64,000 nt of DNA from Dipteris shenzhenensis (GCA_047967505.1 CM106540.1); one strand, 5' to 3'. Positions 37,401 to 50,183 are shown, counted from the stretch's first letter. A program made the numbers and translations. The notes: generated by a model not told the origin, from the sequence alone.

Positions 37401-40400
37401 AGAAAATTAGATGAATGATTCAATAAGGAGAATAAGTCGGACAAAGAAATGCTACCATGTCACTTTTTTAAGGAATTCACCACATCATCTGATAGTATTC
37501 ATACAAATACAATTTATCCATACAAAGAACTGTTCATGCAAAAATTTATTGGTACAAATACATGATGCAATGCCTATATATGCACATAGAGGAGAATTTT
37601 GTGTTCTTCTCGCACTTGGTTCTCTAGCTGAGCATAAGAGATCAAAGAAGAAAAATTTAAATAGGTAGGCCTTGGAGGTTGCTTAAGCAATGTTAGAGGT
37701 CTTAATCAAAATGGAGATTATTTGTGTGAGTTCTCAGGATCTCTCTTTTGAGATTCTAATATCTCTTTTGTGAATGAGTTTGTTTGTGTGAGTTCTCAAG
37801 ATCTCTTTTTTGAGATTAAAAGAGCTCTTTTGAAAATTGTGATTTTTGTTGTGTTAAGCGGAGTTTGTTTTATGTGATTTGTGTGTATATGGAGTTTATT
37901 TTGTTTTCCTAAGATCTCTAAATTGTGATTTGTAATTTGTTTTCTTGTTTGATAAAGTTATTTGGATCTCATGTATATGTGTTCCTGAAATCTCTAAAAC
38001 TATTCTTTTTTTAACTTTATAATTTATTTATTTTAAAATGTCGGTGAAATAGTTTTATTCTTGCATACATGACTAATTTTTAATCTTAAGTTGTAAGTTC
38101 TTACTTATTATTGAAAAAATATATATGTATTCTTTAGATTTTATGTGCATGGACTTTTAAGTATTCACATTCTTACACTTGCTTGTGAATGAATATTTTT
38201 TATTATTTCGATAGTATGTGAATATATGTTTTGTAATTTGTATTCTGATAAAGTTACATTCTTTCACTTGCTCTTGAATGAATATATTTATTCTTTTGAT
38301 TTTATGTGCATGGACTTTTAAGTATTCACATTCTTACACTTGCTTTTGAATTAATATTCTTTATTCTTTCAATATTATGTGAATGAATGTTTTGTAATCT
38401 TTATGTTTCAATAATATGTGAATGAATGGTTAGGAAGCTTCATTGCCCTTGTCACTACCATGACTATGGCACCATCATTGGTGGGTAAAGCTAGGGTCAT
38501 TATAAGAGAACCTCTTAGACAATATTGAATAACTTCTTACTCCAACGCCACTTAATCTTGATACTTGGCATCTTTTTCATCCGAACTATTGTCATCAAAT
38601 GCAGAGGATGTAGACTCATTCGATGAGTCCAACTTATTAGCTTTCCCTTCCAAGAATGCTTATGTTTATGGAGCATGATGTGCTTGACTCGATGTGAACA
38701 TGTAAGAGTGAAGATATATATAGAATCCACAGCATGTTTTACAGGTTTAGAGAACAAGATACCAACACTTTGGTCTAATTAGACTTAACAGCTCACAGAG
38801 CTTCTTGGTTAACATTTTAGCCACAAAGCCATAAAGATAATTTTCTTATGCAATAACTCCAATGGGGTTGGATAATTTTTTATGTTTCCATTAACTTCAT
38901 CGCACATTATTATTGTTTTTTTTAAATTTTGGTATGTGGCAAATTTAATTTTGTTCTTTAGTATCTCCTCTAAAAACATTAATGATGAAATATTTTGATC
39001 GATTATTATTAACTTTTCATTTATCCATTTGCATGATTTTATAAGATCTACCCTAAACCGTATCTTTCATTCATGTTAAGTAGTGTCTCCTAAGCAATTG
39101 AGTGTAAACTTAACTTTCATCTCCTGTTAAGTAGTGTCCATTTGCATGATTCTATAAGATCTACCCTAAACCTTATCTTTCATTCCTATTAAGTAGTGTC
39201 TCCCTGTTAAGTAGTGTCTCCTAAGCAATGGAGCTATACAAAATTAATGCTTTTGTTTCTTTTGCAAAATTATACTCTATGAAAAGATATGGGTGGATAA
39301 AAATGGTTCTTTCAATGAGCTTTTGTTGCAACTTGTCACAAAGGCTAGCCTCATGTAAGAGGTGCTATTGTAAAGCTGGGGTCATTATAAAAGCACCACT
39401 TACACAAGGCTGAAGAATATGACCAATTGCAACAAGAGCTCATGAAAAGGCCATTTTTCCCCATCTCTCTCTTTTCATACAATATAGTTTCACAAAAAGT
39501 ACAAAAGCATTAATTTTGAGGAGCTTCTAGTTTTGTGAGGTACTACTCAATATGGATGGGTGGATAAGTTTAGCTTGGATTTGGTGGAGTTTAGGGGAAT
39601 GAAAAATGAAAACTTATTACTATTTGATTTAAACATCTTCCATCAATGCCGCTAGAGGAGACTAGAAAACAAATTTGAACTACCCTTGTACAAGAAATTA
39701 GAGAATGATAAAAATTGTACAATGAAACAAATGGTTATATAATAATATTGGTGTCTATTAGAGTATTGTACAATCAAACAAATGGTCATATAATAATAAT
39801 AATATTGGTGTCTATTAGAGTATGTCCTAAAGAAATTTATCTTTTGTGGGTGTCGTGGAAGATATTTATGTTGATGTGCATTTGGATGTTGCACTCATGA
39901 AACAATTTTTTAAGAAAGACAAGATTTTCCACCTTAACAAGGTTTTGACATGTCTTGACACACCTATGGCTTTGCTAGTCACTGACTTGACACACGTGAT
40001 TGCACCGATCACTCTGATGGTCATCTTTATATATGTACAACAATGTCCAAATAATCATGAGTAACCTTCAATCAATCAAAGTCAATATGGTCCTTGAGGG
40101 ATCCCCTTTAGGGGCTAGGACATATTGACAAGCCATATATGTCCTAGTGGCATCATTAACTCACAAAACTACTTTGGTGATAGGTGATTCCATGTAAACC
40201 ATTGCAATGGATGGAATAAAACTTTGATCACACTTTCATTCATGCATTCAAATAATCATGAGTTGCCGTTAATTGCTCTTTTTTAGCTAAGTTGCTCTAC
40301 TAAATTTGTGCCAAAGTAATCACATGCCAGACCATTCACATGTTTAATTAATCATGAGTATTTTTCAATCAATCAATCAGACATCCAATGCTAGTGAGGT

Positions 40401-40589
40401 GGCTTCATTCACAAAAGACATACCACCAAATTAAGTCTTTATTTCTAGTAAAATTATTTGTATGGATACTAGTTTATTTATATGAATAAAAGTATTCATA
40501 CGAATAACATAGCATAAAATTTCTAGTTCATTTTAAATAGATAAAAATAAGAATTTTTTTATTTTTCGAATCAAAAAATAATAATCAAA
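37401..40589. repeat. AT-rich intergenic DNA with several small tandem duplications
   Basis: A unit containing TTTTATGTGCATGGACTTTT is duplicated with period about 160 (38137 and 38297). One containing ATAAGATCTACCCTAAACC is duplicated with period about 111 (39028 and 39139), together with AAGTAGTGTCTCC repeats. One containing ATAATATTGGTGTCTATTAG is duplicated at 39713-39830. No gene is recognised. Confidence 0.7.
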
Positions 40590-42060
40590 CAAAATAATGC
40601 AACTTAGATGCCCCATTGTGTTTGGGTTGTGGGGTCAACCATCTTTACAAGGAGTGCCCAATGAGAAGGACCCCTAGAATGGCCATGGATCCTAAGACTA
40701 GCATTAATTTGTTGAGTATTTAGAGAGGCCAAGTTTCTTTGGTGTCATTAAATGTTATCAGTGCTAGGAACTGCTAGAGTTATGAGAAAGGATCTCCATA
40801 TTTAGGCCAAGAGGGATAAGGTAGCTACAACCCAACTTAGGGGTACGGGCCGCACAATTGTTGTTAATGTTGGGAAGGAATCAAATAGAGTGATTATTCT
40901 CAAAGCAAGTCCAATAAGGACATGGCTACCATTTCCACTTCCATATCTTCAAAACACAACCCGTCAGCCAACCAATTCCTGACCTGAGCATAAGGATAGT
41001 GCAAAGGGGGTACCAACTTACAAGTAGAACCCACCCCTATGGGTCATAATGAATACTTTGACCTCGCTATTGAAAAGCAATGCCTGTTTGTTGAGGCACA
41101 ATAGCTAGTCCAATATTGTCAAGAGAAATTTGAGCAAAGACTCAAGACTAGCAAGGGCATGGTGGACACGATTCAGGAAAACTACCAAGCCCTTAAGAGA
41201 AGCCCTAAAGCCTCTCCCATCCTAGAAAAGGTGAATGAGGAAGAATCAGGTGGCTCATTGGGATGTATCTCTTAAGGCACAAAATTTTCAAAGAGCACCT
41301 GACATGGCATCAGGCTATAGAAGAAGACCCTATGTCCTTTGTGGCTTTGAAGAGCCACAACCAAAACACCGAGAGTCTATCACCCAACCTTGATATGTGG
41401 CTAGGCTAGCCGCATTCTTGTCCATAGAAGTTAATATGCCTATTGTGACCCTACTCGAAGGGAATCCCATCCTTTGGAGAGATCTCCTATTGGATGAATG
41501 GAAAAATGGTCACCCCTCAAGAGGTGCCCACCAAGGTAGTAGAAGCCCCTACATAGGAGCCTAACCTTCTTAAGATACCAGTCAATAAATTAGGCCAGTA
41601 CTTTGAAAGTGATGATACTAATGTTGTACTCCAAATCACCTAACAAAATAAGAGTGCCATGATAATCTTGGATGGGGGTGCAGGGGTGAACATAGTCATC
41701 AAGCAGTGCTAGGTCAAGTTGGAACGACCCAAGATTGAACGTACCAATCTAGTGGTTAAGATGGCAAATGGAGCAATAGCCCAAACAATGGGAATCATGA
41801 GGGGCATCAAGATAAAGGCCTTTAGACTTACCTACCATGTCTAGTTTGTGGATTTCCATGGCTAACCAAATGGTTATGATGTGATTTTAGGAAGGCCTTT
41901 TATGCACATAGGAGGACTAGTCCATGTCTGGTCCTCTAATTGAATCTATCTGCATATAATAAAAATTTATGAGGGTCAATCTTTAGACCTAGAATGCCCA
42001 CCCCATGATTGATAATCTATTTGTGGCTGATTCCAATAGCACAAATGGACCACCTTTGTA
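40590..42060 (+). pseudogene. Ty3/gypsy gag-protease pseudogene
   Basis: A knuckle-like CLGCGVNHLYKEC occurs at about 40610. A long interrupted frame from about 41030 includes EKQCLFVEAQ and ENYQALKRSPK. Retropepsin motifs follow: ILDGGAGVNIVI, the D-G-G active site used by some Ty3 lineages, and DVILGRPFMH. Stops at several places are TAG or TAA and suggest C-to-T decay; the active-site residues themselves are intact. No RT follows. Confidence 0.75.
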
Positions 42061-42072
42061 AACATGTTCTAA

Positions 42073-42393
42073 TCCTGCAGCAACAAGAAGGATGTAGGAG
42101 AGAACCGAGATGAACACTGGTATGCTCCACCGCCAGAGCTCACATTCTCCCAAAATTGGATGCGTATCCTTGGGACCATATACGTGGTCAAGAAGACAAG
42201 GACACAGATGGTGGCATATGGTCCCAAGGTGCCTGAGGCTATAGTCCTACTAAATATGATTAACATTTTGAGGGCACCTAAATATGGAAAGGGGATACAA
42301 AAGGTCAAGATTGACCTCCAGTGGTTGAGATACGTTGGTGCTAACATGGTGCACCATGAATTCTCTTCCAACCATGGAGCCCGATTATGTTGA
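42073..42393 (+). pseudogene. unidentified open frame downstream of the Ty3 protease
   Basis: One hundred and six codons, in the same frame as the upstream protease remnant, contain APPPELTFSQNW, YGPKVPEAIVLL and QKVKIDLQWLRYVGAN, without an internal stop. I see no RT, RNase H or integrase motif. It overlaps the start of an LTR at 42388. It may be a lineage-specific domain between protease and RT, or a fragment of something else. Confidence 0.4.
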
Positions 42394-42528
42394 GGATGGT
42401 GTAAATTGTACCATCTAGATAGGGCATTAGGGAAAAACCCTAACCCTAACCCTAAGGGGTACTCATGTATATATGCATGGTTATGTTCAATACAACATAA
42501 TGTACAGGTCGCTATATCATGTGCACTC

Positions 42529-42562
<34 letters not shown>

Positions 42563-42594
42563 CTCTCTCTCCACTTTATCAAGGTATCAAAGCC
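42388..42594 (+). mobile_element. LTR with (CCCTAA)3 and degenerate PBS
   Basis: It begins TGTTGAGGATGG and ends TTTATCA at 42581. AGGTATCAAAGCC follows, a two-mismatch version of the initiator Met-tRNA PBS. It contains AACCCTAACCCTAACCCTAA at about 42436-42455, a CT run and (TA)n. The layout (hexamer repeat, pyrimidine tract, PBS) parallels the copia LTR at 16633 though the sequence differs. Confidence 0.65.
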
Positions 42595-43039
42595 GATGGT
42601 GCTCCCACTCCCTTCATGAGTGTCAAGCCCTCCTTGTGAGGCATTCTCCATTGAGAGAGTTTTCTTAAGAGAGAGTGCAATCTTTTGTTCCATCAAAGCA
42701 TGTAAGACCTTGCTCCATCAAGGCAGCAAGCCCTCATTTGTGAGGCATCTTCTTCATCCTCATGTAGAGCTACTCTCCTCTCCATTTTGTATCAAAAAGC
42801 TTTTGATTCCACTTCATGGAACTCATGTTATAGCCATTTCAATCTTTGATGTGATTTGAAGGTTCATGAGTCAAGAGATTTTAGAGGTTATGAGAGAGTT
42901 GAGAAAGGCTCATGTTCCTCCTCAATAATTTTCCATTTTTGGTTCTCACAGGAACACAATAGCACTCAAATTCACTAAAGCAAGGCTCCTGTGAAGCATG
43001 TAGTGCTATTAATAACATAGTCAAGGCATATGACTCTCT
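42595..43039 (+). other. leader downstream of LTR, no gene
   Basis: Non-coding sequence with recurring TTGTGAGGCAT phrases. It is cut off at 43040 by a minus-strand copia LTR fragment. Confidence 0.4.
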
Positions 43040-43417
43040 TGTAAGAAAATAATACAACGTCTGTGCTCAACAGATAACAGGATCTCATCCACAAGAGAGA
43101 AAACAAGATAGTATGGAGAATCAAAAATTTGATTACTGTAGAATTGATACAATAGATGGTGCTGCCTCCCAATCGTGCACTCCTATGAAAGAAGCTTCGA
43201 TGGCATGCCTAAAATAGTAGAAGATGGAGGTTGGATGCTAAGGAATCAGGGTTGCTATAGCCAATGATGAAATGGGCCTCACAGGCTTGCTCTTATATAG
43301 CCACCAGTCATAGTCGGTTAGGCCCAATTGGGTGGCCGACCCAGTTCGCCCAAAACGGGGTCGATTGGGGGTCGGTCCCAAAATAGGCCACCGACCATAT
43401 GATAGAACCAGTGTGCA
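43040..43417 (-). mobile_element. truncated copia LTR (copy of 33793 LTR)
   Basis: From TGTAAGAAAATAATAC onward it aligns with 33793-34165 in the same orientation. The match ends near 43417, where Ty3 integrase coding begins. No PBS or internal sequence is attached at its left, so this is a solo or fragment LTR. Confidence 0.85.
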
Positions 43418-46400
43418 AAATCCGACACAATTTTAATGGGGCATTCAAACCGGGTGATCACATTTTCATATAAGAATCTTGCTATGCTTCTGGCATCTGC
43501 CTTTCTGACTACTTTAGCTTCAGCCCATTTTGTAAAGTAATCAGTGGCCACAATGATGTAGCATGCTTGTGTTCCTTTTGCTACTTGATGTATGGGACCC
43601 ACATAGTCAATCCCCCATTTTTCAAATGGTTTGTTTGCAACAACTATTGTTAGGGGATTGAAGTCTTTGTGTTGTGGTTTAGTAGTCCGTTGGCATACAT
43701 CACAGCCTTTTACATATTCATAGGCATCTACCCATAGTGTTGGCCACCAATAGCCTGTGAGGAGAAATTTTCTTGCTATGGCTTCCCCTTGGAAGTGTCC
43801 TCCTGCAATGCCTTCATGGACTTCACTCAAGATTGGCATGATCTCATGAGGCATTATAGATCTTCTTAATATCTGGTCCTTGCCCATCTTATACAGTTGT
43901 CTTGCAATGAGTTGATAGGGTGCAGCCTTTAGAATCAATTTTTTGGCATCTACTACTTTCATTTCAGGGGGTGGTCTTCCTGCCATCAAGTACCCAATGA
44001 TATCTCCACACCACTCCGAGACAACATCTATTTGAAATAGTATGGCATCTGGTAAGTCATATTCTACTCCAGTGGCTTCTTCTCCTGACTTGACATGAGA
44101 CATGTGATCAGCAATGTAGTGTTGGGCACCTTTGCGGACCACTATTTTGAAGTTGAATTCTTGAAGCAAGAGGAGTCATCTAGTTATTCTTCCTATTATA
44201 CACAGACGGCTCACAAGATAAAGCAATTCTTTATGGTCGGCATAGAAGACAAAATCATTTGCCAGTAGATAGTGCCAAAATTTCTTTACACTATACACCA
44301 TTGCTAGGGCTTCTCTTTCTGTGGTGGTATAGTTGATCTCTGCATCATTCAGTTGTTGACTAGCGAAGTAGAATGGGTAGTCTTTCTTATGTTCACCAGG
44401 TTGATAAAGTACACTCCCAATTGCATACTTGATCCATCAGTATGAACATGAAAATCAATATCCCAATTGGGAGATATAAGGATGGGTGTTGTGATTAGGC
44501 GCCACTTTAAAAGCTCAAAGGCTTGGTCTCACTCTTCGGTCCATAAGAATTCCACTAATAATTTGTAAAGTGGTCTAGCTATCATGGCATACCACAATAT
44601 AAATCTTCTATAATAGCCAGCATGTCCCATAAATACTTGTACACCTTTGGAATTTGTAGGAGGAGGCAATTCCATGATGATTTTGATTTTATCCATGTCA
44701 GTTGCAATCCCATCTTGAGAGACGATGTGTCCCAAAACAACTACATGGGTGACCATGAACTAGCATTTTGTTGGATTTAGGGAGATGCCATACTCCCTGC
44801 ATTTGATTAGTATTGCTTCAAGACATTTGAAGTGGTCTTGTTTGTCTAAATGGATGCACAAATCATCCAAAAACACCTATAAAAACTTATTCAGAAATGA
44901 CTTGAAAGCTGTGAACATGACTTGCTGGAATGTGGCCAGGGCATTACAAAGGCTGAATGGCATGACTCTATATGCAAAAATACCCCATTCTGTAGTAAAT
45001 ACTATTTTTGATTGGTCTTTAGGAGCAATTTGCCCTTAGTTCTAGACACTGAAGCCATCCAAGAAGCTATATATTTCGGAGCCTACCACCTTTTCCAACA
45101 CTGTTTCTGTTAAGGGCAGGGGATAGTGATCCGTAATTGTGGCAGCATTCAGATTTTTTAAGTTTATGCATATTCTGAGCTTCTTGTTGCATTTAGGCAC
45201 AATGACAATGGGTGAAACCCAATCAATGTGCTCTATCTCGTAGATGAATTTGGCATCTAGGAGTTTTTCCAGCTCGTCATAAACCATGGTGCCATATTTA
45301 GGATTTGTGCAATAAGGTCCACATACCTTAGGGTGAGCACCTTCCCTTATAGGTATCGTGTGTACTACCACTTCTAGTGAAATTCCTTTCATCTCTTTGT
45401 ATGACCATGCTAGGCAGTCGCGGTATTCCATTAGGAGTGCTTTGACTTTGGTTTCATCTTCTTATCGAAGCTGTTTCCCAATGAAAACTAGTTTTTCTTC
45501 CTCCCCTTCAAGGGTGAGGTTTATTGTGCATGTTTTTGCCAGTCCCTCATAGATTGGAGTTTCTCCAATGCTATCGATTTCTTGAACTTCAGATTCTCTT
45601 AGTGGTCTTGGCATTGCTATTGGCGCACTGACACTTGTGTAATTCTTGAAGTATTCCGGCACTTCTCGAAGATCGTCGGCCTTTGATGGTGTTGAACTAG
45701 CCTGACATGTATCATGTGTACAGGGTGGCATAGTTGCATTTATTAATTTGTTAGGCTCTTCTTGACTTTCTTTTTCTGAAGTCTCTTGATTGAGCTTAAT
45801 CTGCACATGTGGCTTATATTTTTGAAACTTCTTACATTGGGAACTATGGGGTAACTTTTCCACTGGTAAGGTGTTTCCAAGTAAGAGTTCATTTGCTACA
45901 CATACTCCTTCCAGTTCCTCAGGGGACCATTCAAGAGGTGATGGTTCTAATTTTGATGGAGCTGACTTTGTAATGTACAATTCGACGATCCTTGTTTGGA
46001 CTCATTCAAATTCATTGAAGTGCTCGGCCTTGGCTTTTCTGCGATTTCCTCCTTTAGCTTTCTTGCGGGATCTTCTACTGTTATTCAACTTTGGACGTTC
46101 AACTGTTGGGAGCTCGGCTGCCATTAGGGCATGTAGAATGGTTAAGTCATTATCAAAGATTTGACCTTCAATTTCAGCATTCTCAGCCTCTATTTCAAGG
46201 TCCCAAGGAAAATCTGAGTCATCATTGGTATGGGTATCTTCTCTAGGTTCATTATCCCACTCGAGGTTAGCCATAAAGAATGGCATCTCTAGATTGATTG
46301 GTTCTTCATGTGGGAGTGGAGGATCTTCTTGTAGCACCTTAGCATCTATTTGGGAGAAGATGGGGTCTAATGAATGGCAGCTATTGATGGTTGCCAATGT

Positions 46401-48577
46401 TTGTATCTAGTTATTGACATTGCTTTGTGAATCTTCTGCTATGGCATGTTGTTGCAAGGGAGCTGATTTGCTTGAGATTGTCATTGAAGATGTGTCATCC
46501 AGGTTTTATAGCTCTTGTCCCCACATTCACCCTGACTATGGTGTTGTGATTTTGGATTGTCAGTCTATTAGTTCCCCAGTCATCAAGGACTGATGCTTCT
46601 CGTAACCAAGGATGTCCCAGTAAGATTTGATAGGATTTTTTGGGGAGATCCAAGATTGTGAATTGAAGGGAAAAGTAGACTCCTATGATCTTTGTGGACA
46701 TGCCATTCACTATTCCCAAGGGTTTAGCCCATGAATCATCCACAAGGCGTATGTTGAAATTAGTCATTTGCATTGGTGGGAGACCCCATTCTTTGTAGAG
46801 CTCCTTTGATAGGACATTTACACTTGCTTTACCATCCACTATGGCTTGGACTTCATTATATGCCTTGTGGATCAAAGGCACAGTAATGTTGTGTATGTCA
46901 TCTCTCTCACCCACCTGCACAGGGATATCTTTGACATCGTTCATAGGTGGAGGGGGATTTGCGAGTTCAATCCATCCTTTGAAACTCTCCTAGAGATTGG
47001 GACAATTCCGTAGGAGGATTTCGATCGAAATTGACACAAGGCAATTCAGGATGCCACAGAGTGCAGCTCCTTCAAGTTGATGTGGTGGTACATTATGTTG
47101 TGGAGTCTATTGTTGGAACAGAGGCTCGAGTACAATATCACTACTTTGTGGGGCCAAGTCATGGATTGGGTCTTGATCTTGTTTCTCAGCCTCAAATTGA
47201 GCTTGTTTGTTATGTACCCATTGTTGATGTGTCTGAAAATGAGCCTTCTCCACCTCTACATTTGGGTATGGAGCTTCTTTTATGTGAGGCTTAGGAGTTG
47301 ATGTGGATGAGCTCAGCTGCTCATTGCTTGGCAGAGGTGGAGGCACTTGTTCTTTCTTTTTCAAAAGCTGCTTTGGTTGGATTGGAATGTTAGGGTTCTT
47401 GGTGGCCTCTTTCTGTTGGCATGTAATTACATTTATAGGTTGTGATATTACACTTGCCGGGGACCCAGACTTTGATGGTCCACCCCAATGATGCCGATGG
47501 GGATGTTAGGTTTAACCTCTGTTTGTTCAGGGACCTTATTTTTAATGGGACAATCCATACAGGCATAGCCTATGCCACAATCTTTGCAGAGTGGTTGGAA
47601 AGTAGCTGGGCTACCATGATGAGGGCACTCTATGATCCGGTGATTTTCTCCACAACCGTAGCACTTGATTGGTGTACGATATGTGTTGGGATGTACTTGA
47701 TTTGCATAAACTAGTATTAGACCCTTTGCACCTTCTACATAGTACACTGGGTACTCTACTTCATACTCAAATGGCGAGTCTACTTCCTTGGCTTGTAATT
47801 GATGTATTGGAACTGCTTGAGGAGCTAGATTTGGTGCTCTTGGATATGTTCGTGGATTCGGATTCCTGAGTAGTTGTGGGACATGTCCTAATAGGAACAA
47901 GATTTAGCCTTGGAGCTGGGGGCGCTTGTGCAAGTGTCGATTGCCTATACACTAGCATGGGTGCCGCTTGGTATTGTTGAGGTCATGGTGGGTTGTTGCA
48001 CACTTGATGTTAATGGCTACTGCATGAGCAGCACTAAACATTTGATAGCTGCTTATCTTTTCCATATCCTTTCAGATTTTCTTTCTTAGTCCTGCAATGA
48101 ACCATGCCGTGAGGTACTTTGCATCTGGGCATGGGTTACATTTGGCGATTAATCATTTCATCTTACCTAGGTATGTGCGTACATCTTCTCACCGGCCTTG
48201 TTCAATCTTGCTTAGTTGGAGAGTGGGATCATCTTGTAGCCTCTCCGTTTGAAAGCATCGTTTGAATTCTATTTGAAGTAGGTCCCACGTGGCGCACTCT
48301 TCCACTAGAAGGTCTAGGTACCATTCAGACGCTTCATTACTTAAGGCCATGGGAAACCAAGCCACCTTGGTTTCATGGGATTGATCTCCACCTCCTGGAC
48401 ATGCAGCATCAAAATGCTGGAGGAGTGGGCTGGATCGCCCCTACCATTATATTTGGGAAGTTCCAGTTTTCCCAAGGGGCGTCTGCCTTGATTATTATTA
48501 TTTCTTTGATTAAAGAAATTGTCAGCCTCTGCATTGAGGTTGGTATCCCCATCATTGTTGCGACGGCGTCCAGCCAT
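43418..48577 (-). pseudogene. Ty3/gypsy gag-pol pseudogene (non-chromovirus lineage)
   Basis: Gag starts at ATG 48577 (MAGRRRNNDGDTNLNAEADN) and continues with KLELPKYNGRGDPAHS and a Cys-rich CYGCGENHRIIECPHH region near 47660. Protease has AIVDGKASVNVLS, the D-G-G site changed to D-G-K, and YQILLGHPWL. RT shows RICINLKNLNAATITDHYPL and the active site FLDDLCIH, preceded by a TAG. RNase H is badly broken (44170-44520). Integrase has the zinc region GCDVCQRT, KWGIDYVGPI and IVATDYFTKWAEA, and ends at CPIKIVSD, where a copia LTR fragment begins. A 170-codon acidic linker lies between protease and RT (45460-46400). The integrase start is Athila/Tat-like, but the lineage is uncertain. Confidence 0.9.
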
Positions 48578-49184
48578 GTTGGGGCGTGGAGGAGTTAGAG
48601 GGATTGAATCTTAGGGGGGGATTCGGGGTAGAGGATTGGTAGGGGCGGGTGGTTGCAATGGAGTTATATGTAGATGTGGTAAGCATTGGAGTCAAAGGCA
48701 TTGGTCGGAACGTAGCTGCATGCAGATTGGGCGAGATTTGCCAAGGGTGTCTCTGCCACAAGTGCGGGGGTGGATGAAGTTTTGTGGGGAGGGTTAGAGT
48801 GGTGGTAGTTTGTGTATGGACCGTCATGTTAATAATGTGCCTAAGATTGTCCTACCTGTGTAGGGAAATGTGCTGTGCAAACGGATCTTTAATCGGAGGT
48901 CACGGCATGAAGATATGAGTGGATTTGTGTGAAACGAGGCCCACACGGGGGCACGAATGAGTGAGTGCTAGGGATGCCAAAATGGTGTGCAATGGGTTGG
49001 AAAAATACCCATAGCGTGGTGTTTTTGTGTGTGAAATTTGGGTTCAAACAAGGTCCAGTTTGGATCCCAAACGAATGAGTTACGAGGGGTTAAAGTAGAG
49101 TAATGTACGAGTAAAATTTGCTTTGTGGGGGTCCTAAGGGTGGTGTGAATGGACTTTAAGCCCAACTGAGGGGTTGGAACCACA
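48578..49184 (-). other. probable leader/5' region of Ty3 element
   Basis: It lies directly upstream of the gag ATG. Frames of 71-91 codons exist but are Thr/Pro-rich and motif-free. No PBS or LTR copy was identified. Confidence 0.4.
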
Positions 49185-49388
49185 TTAATCTAGTTAGGTT
49201 AACTAACCTATATCCTCCCAGTTACTATAACTGGGAGGTTAACCTTACTAAATTGACTAATTACAATTAGTGGCTAACTAAAGGTTAGTTAGACTAACCT
49301 AACGGTCAGTAACTAACCTAAGTTAAACTAACCTAACCTAGGTTAACTAACCCAACTACCTAACCTAGGGTTAGTGTTAGGCTAGGTT
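49185..49388. repeat. TAACCTA/TTAGGTT-rich block with an 11-bp hairpin
   Basis: The words GGTTAACTAACC, CTAACCTAA and TTAGTTAG recur in both orientations. At 49214-49238 the arms CCTCCCAGTTA and TAACTGGGAGG form a perfect inverted repeat with a 3-base loop. No coding function. Confidence 0.75.
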
Positions 49389-49799
49389 TTAAAAAAAATG
49401 GAGGGGGGGGGGGGCTTCCCAACGGCGGCACAGTGCAAGGGGGGTCCGAGCAGGGGGTGCAGGGAGGGGACGAGGGCAAGGGTGCGTGCGGTGGCAAGGT
49501 GAGGGTGCAGGGGAGGGGAGGGAGGGGAGAGGGGACGGGGGTGGAGGGGGGGGCACAGGGGAGGGGAGGGGAGAGGGGACGGGAGCGTAGGGGTGTAGGG
49601 CAGGGGGAGAGGAGCGGGGGCGAGCGGGGAGGGTGGAGGGGAAGGGGGTGGCAGGAGAGTGTGGTGGGTGGGGTGAGGCGGGCGATGGGGCAGGGCGTGG
49701 GTGCGGGCGCGGGTGGGGTGGCGAGCGGCAAGCACGGGTGGTGAGGCAGGGTGGGGCACGAGGGGCGAGATGATGCTACGAGGTAGGGGCGGGCAGGTA
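49389..49799. other. GC- and G-rich low-complexity segment
   Basis: The plus strand is made of GAGGGGAGGGG-like words and GGGCG words up to the assembly gap. Open frames on both strands are artefacts of the base composition. Confidence 0.8.
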
Positions 49800-49899
49800 N
49801 NNNNNNNNNNNNNNNNNNNNNNNNNNNNNNNNNNNNNNNNNNNNNNNNNNNNNNNNNNNNNNNNNNNNNNNNNNNNNNNNNNNNNNNNNNNNNNNNNNN
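49800..49899. other. assembly gap (100 N)
   Basis: Exactly 100 N. The round size suggests a scaffold gap of unknown true length, so distance and even adjacency across it are uncertain. Confidence 0.98.
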
Positions 49900-49978
49900 T
49901 GGTTTCATGAATGTAACAGAGAATTCATGAATTATCAGATCAGAATGGTTTCAATGATTTTGAAAATGTTTAACATGC

Positions 49979-50137
49979 AAACACACACACACACACACAC
50001 AATGTCAATTGGGAAAAAAGTGATCACTTACCTGGATAAACAAAAGTTGTGGAGAGAAGCTAGTGCTAGTCCAACAATAAAATGAAGCACCTGCAAGAAA
50101 AACAACCCAAAAAAAAAGTAAAGCTAAGCGAACTGTA

Positions 50138-50183
<46 letters not shown>

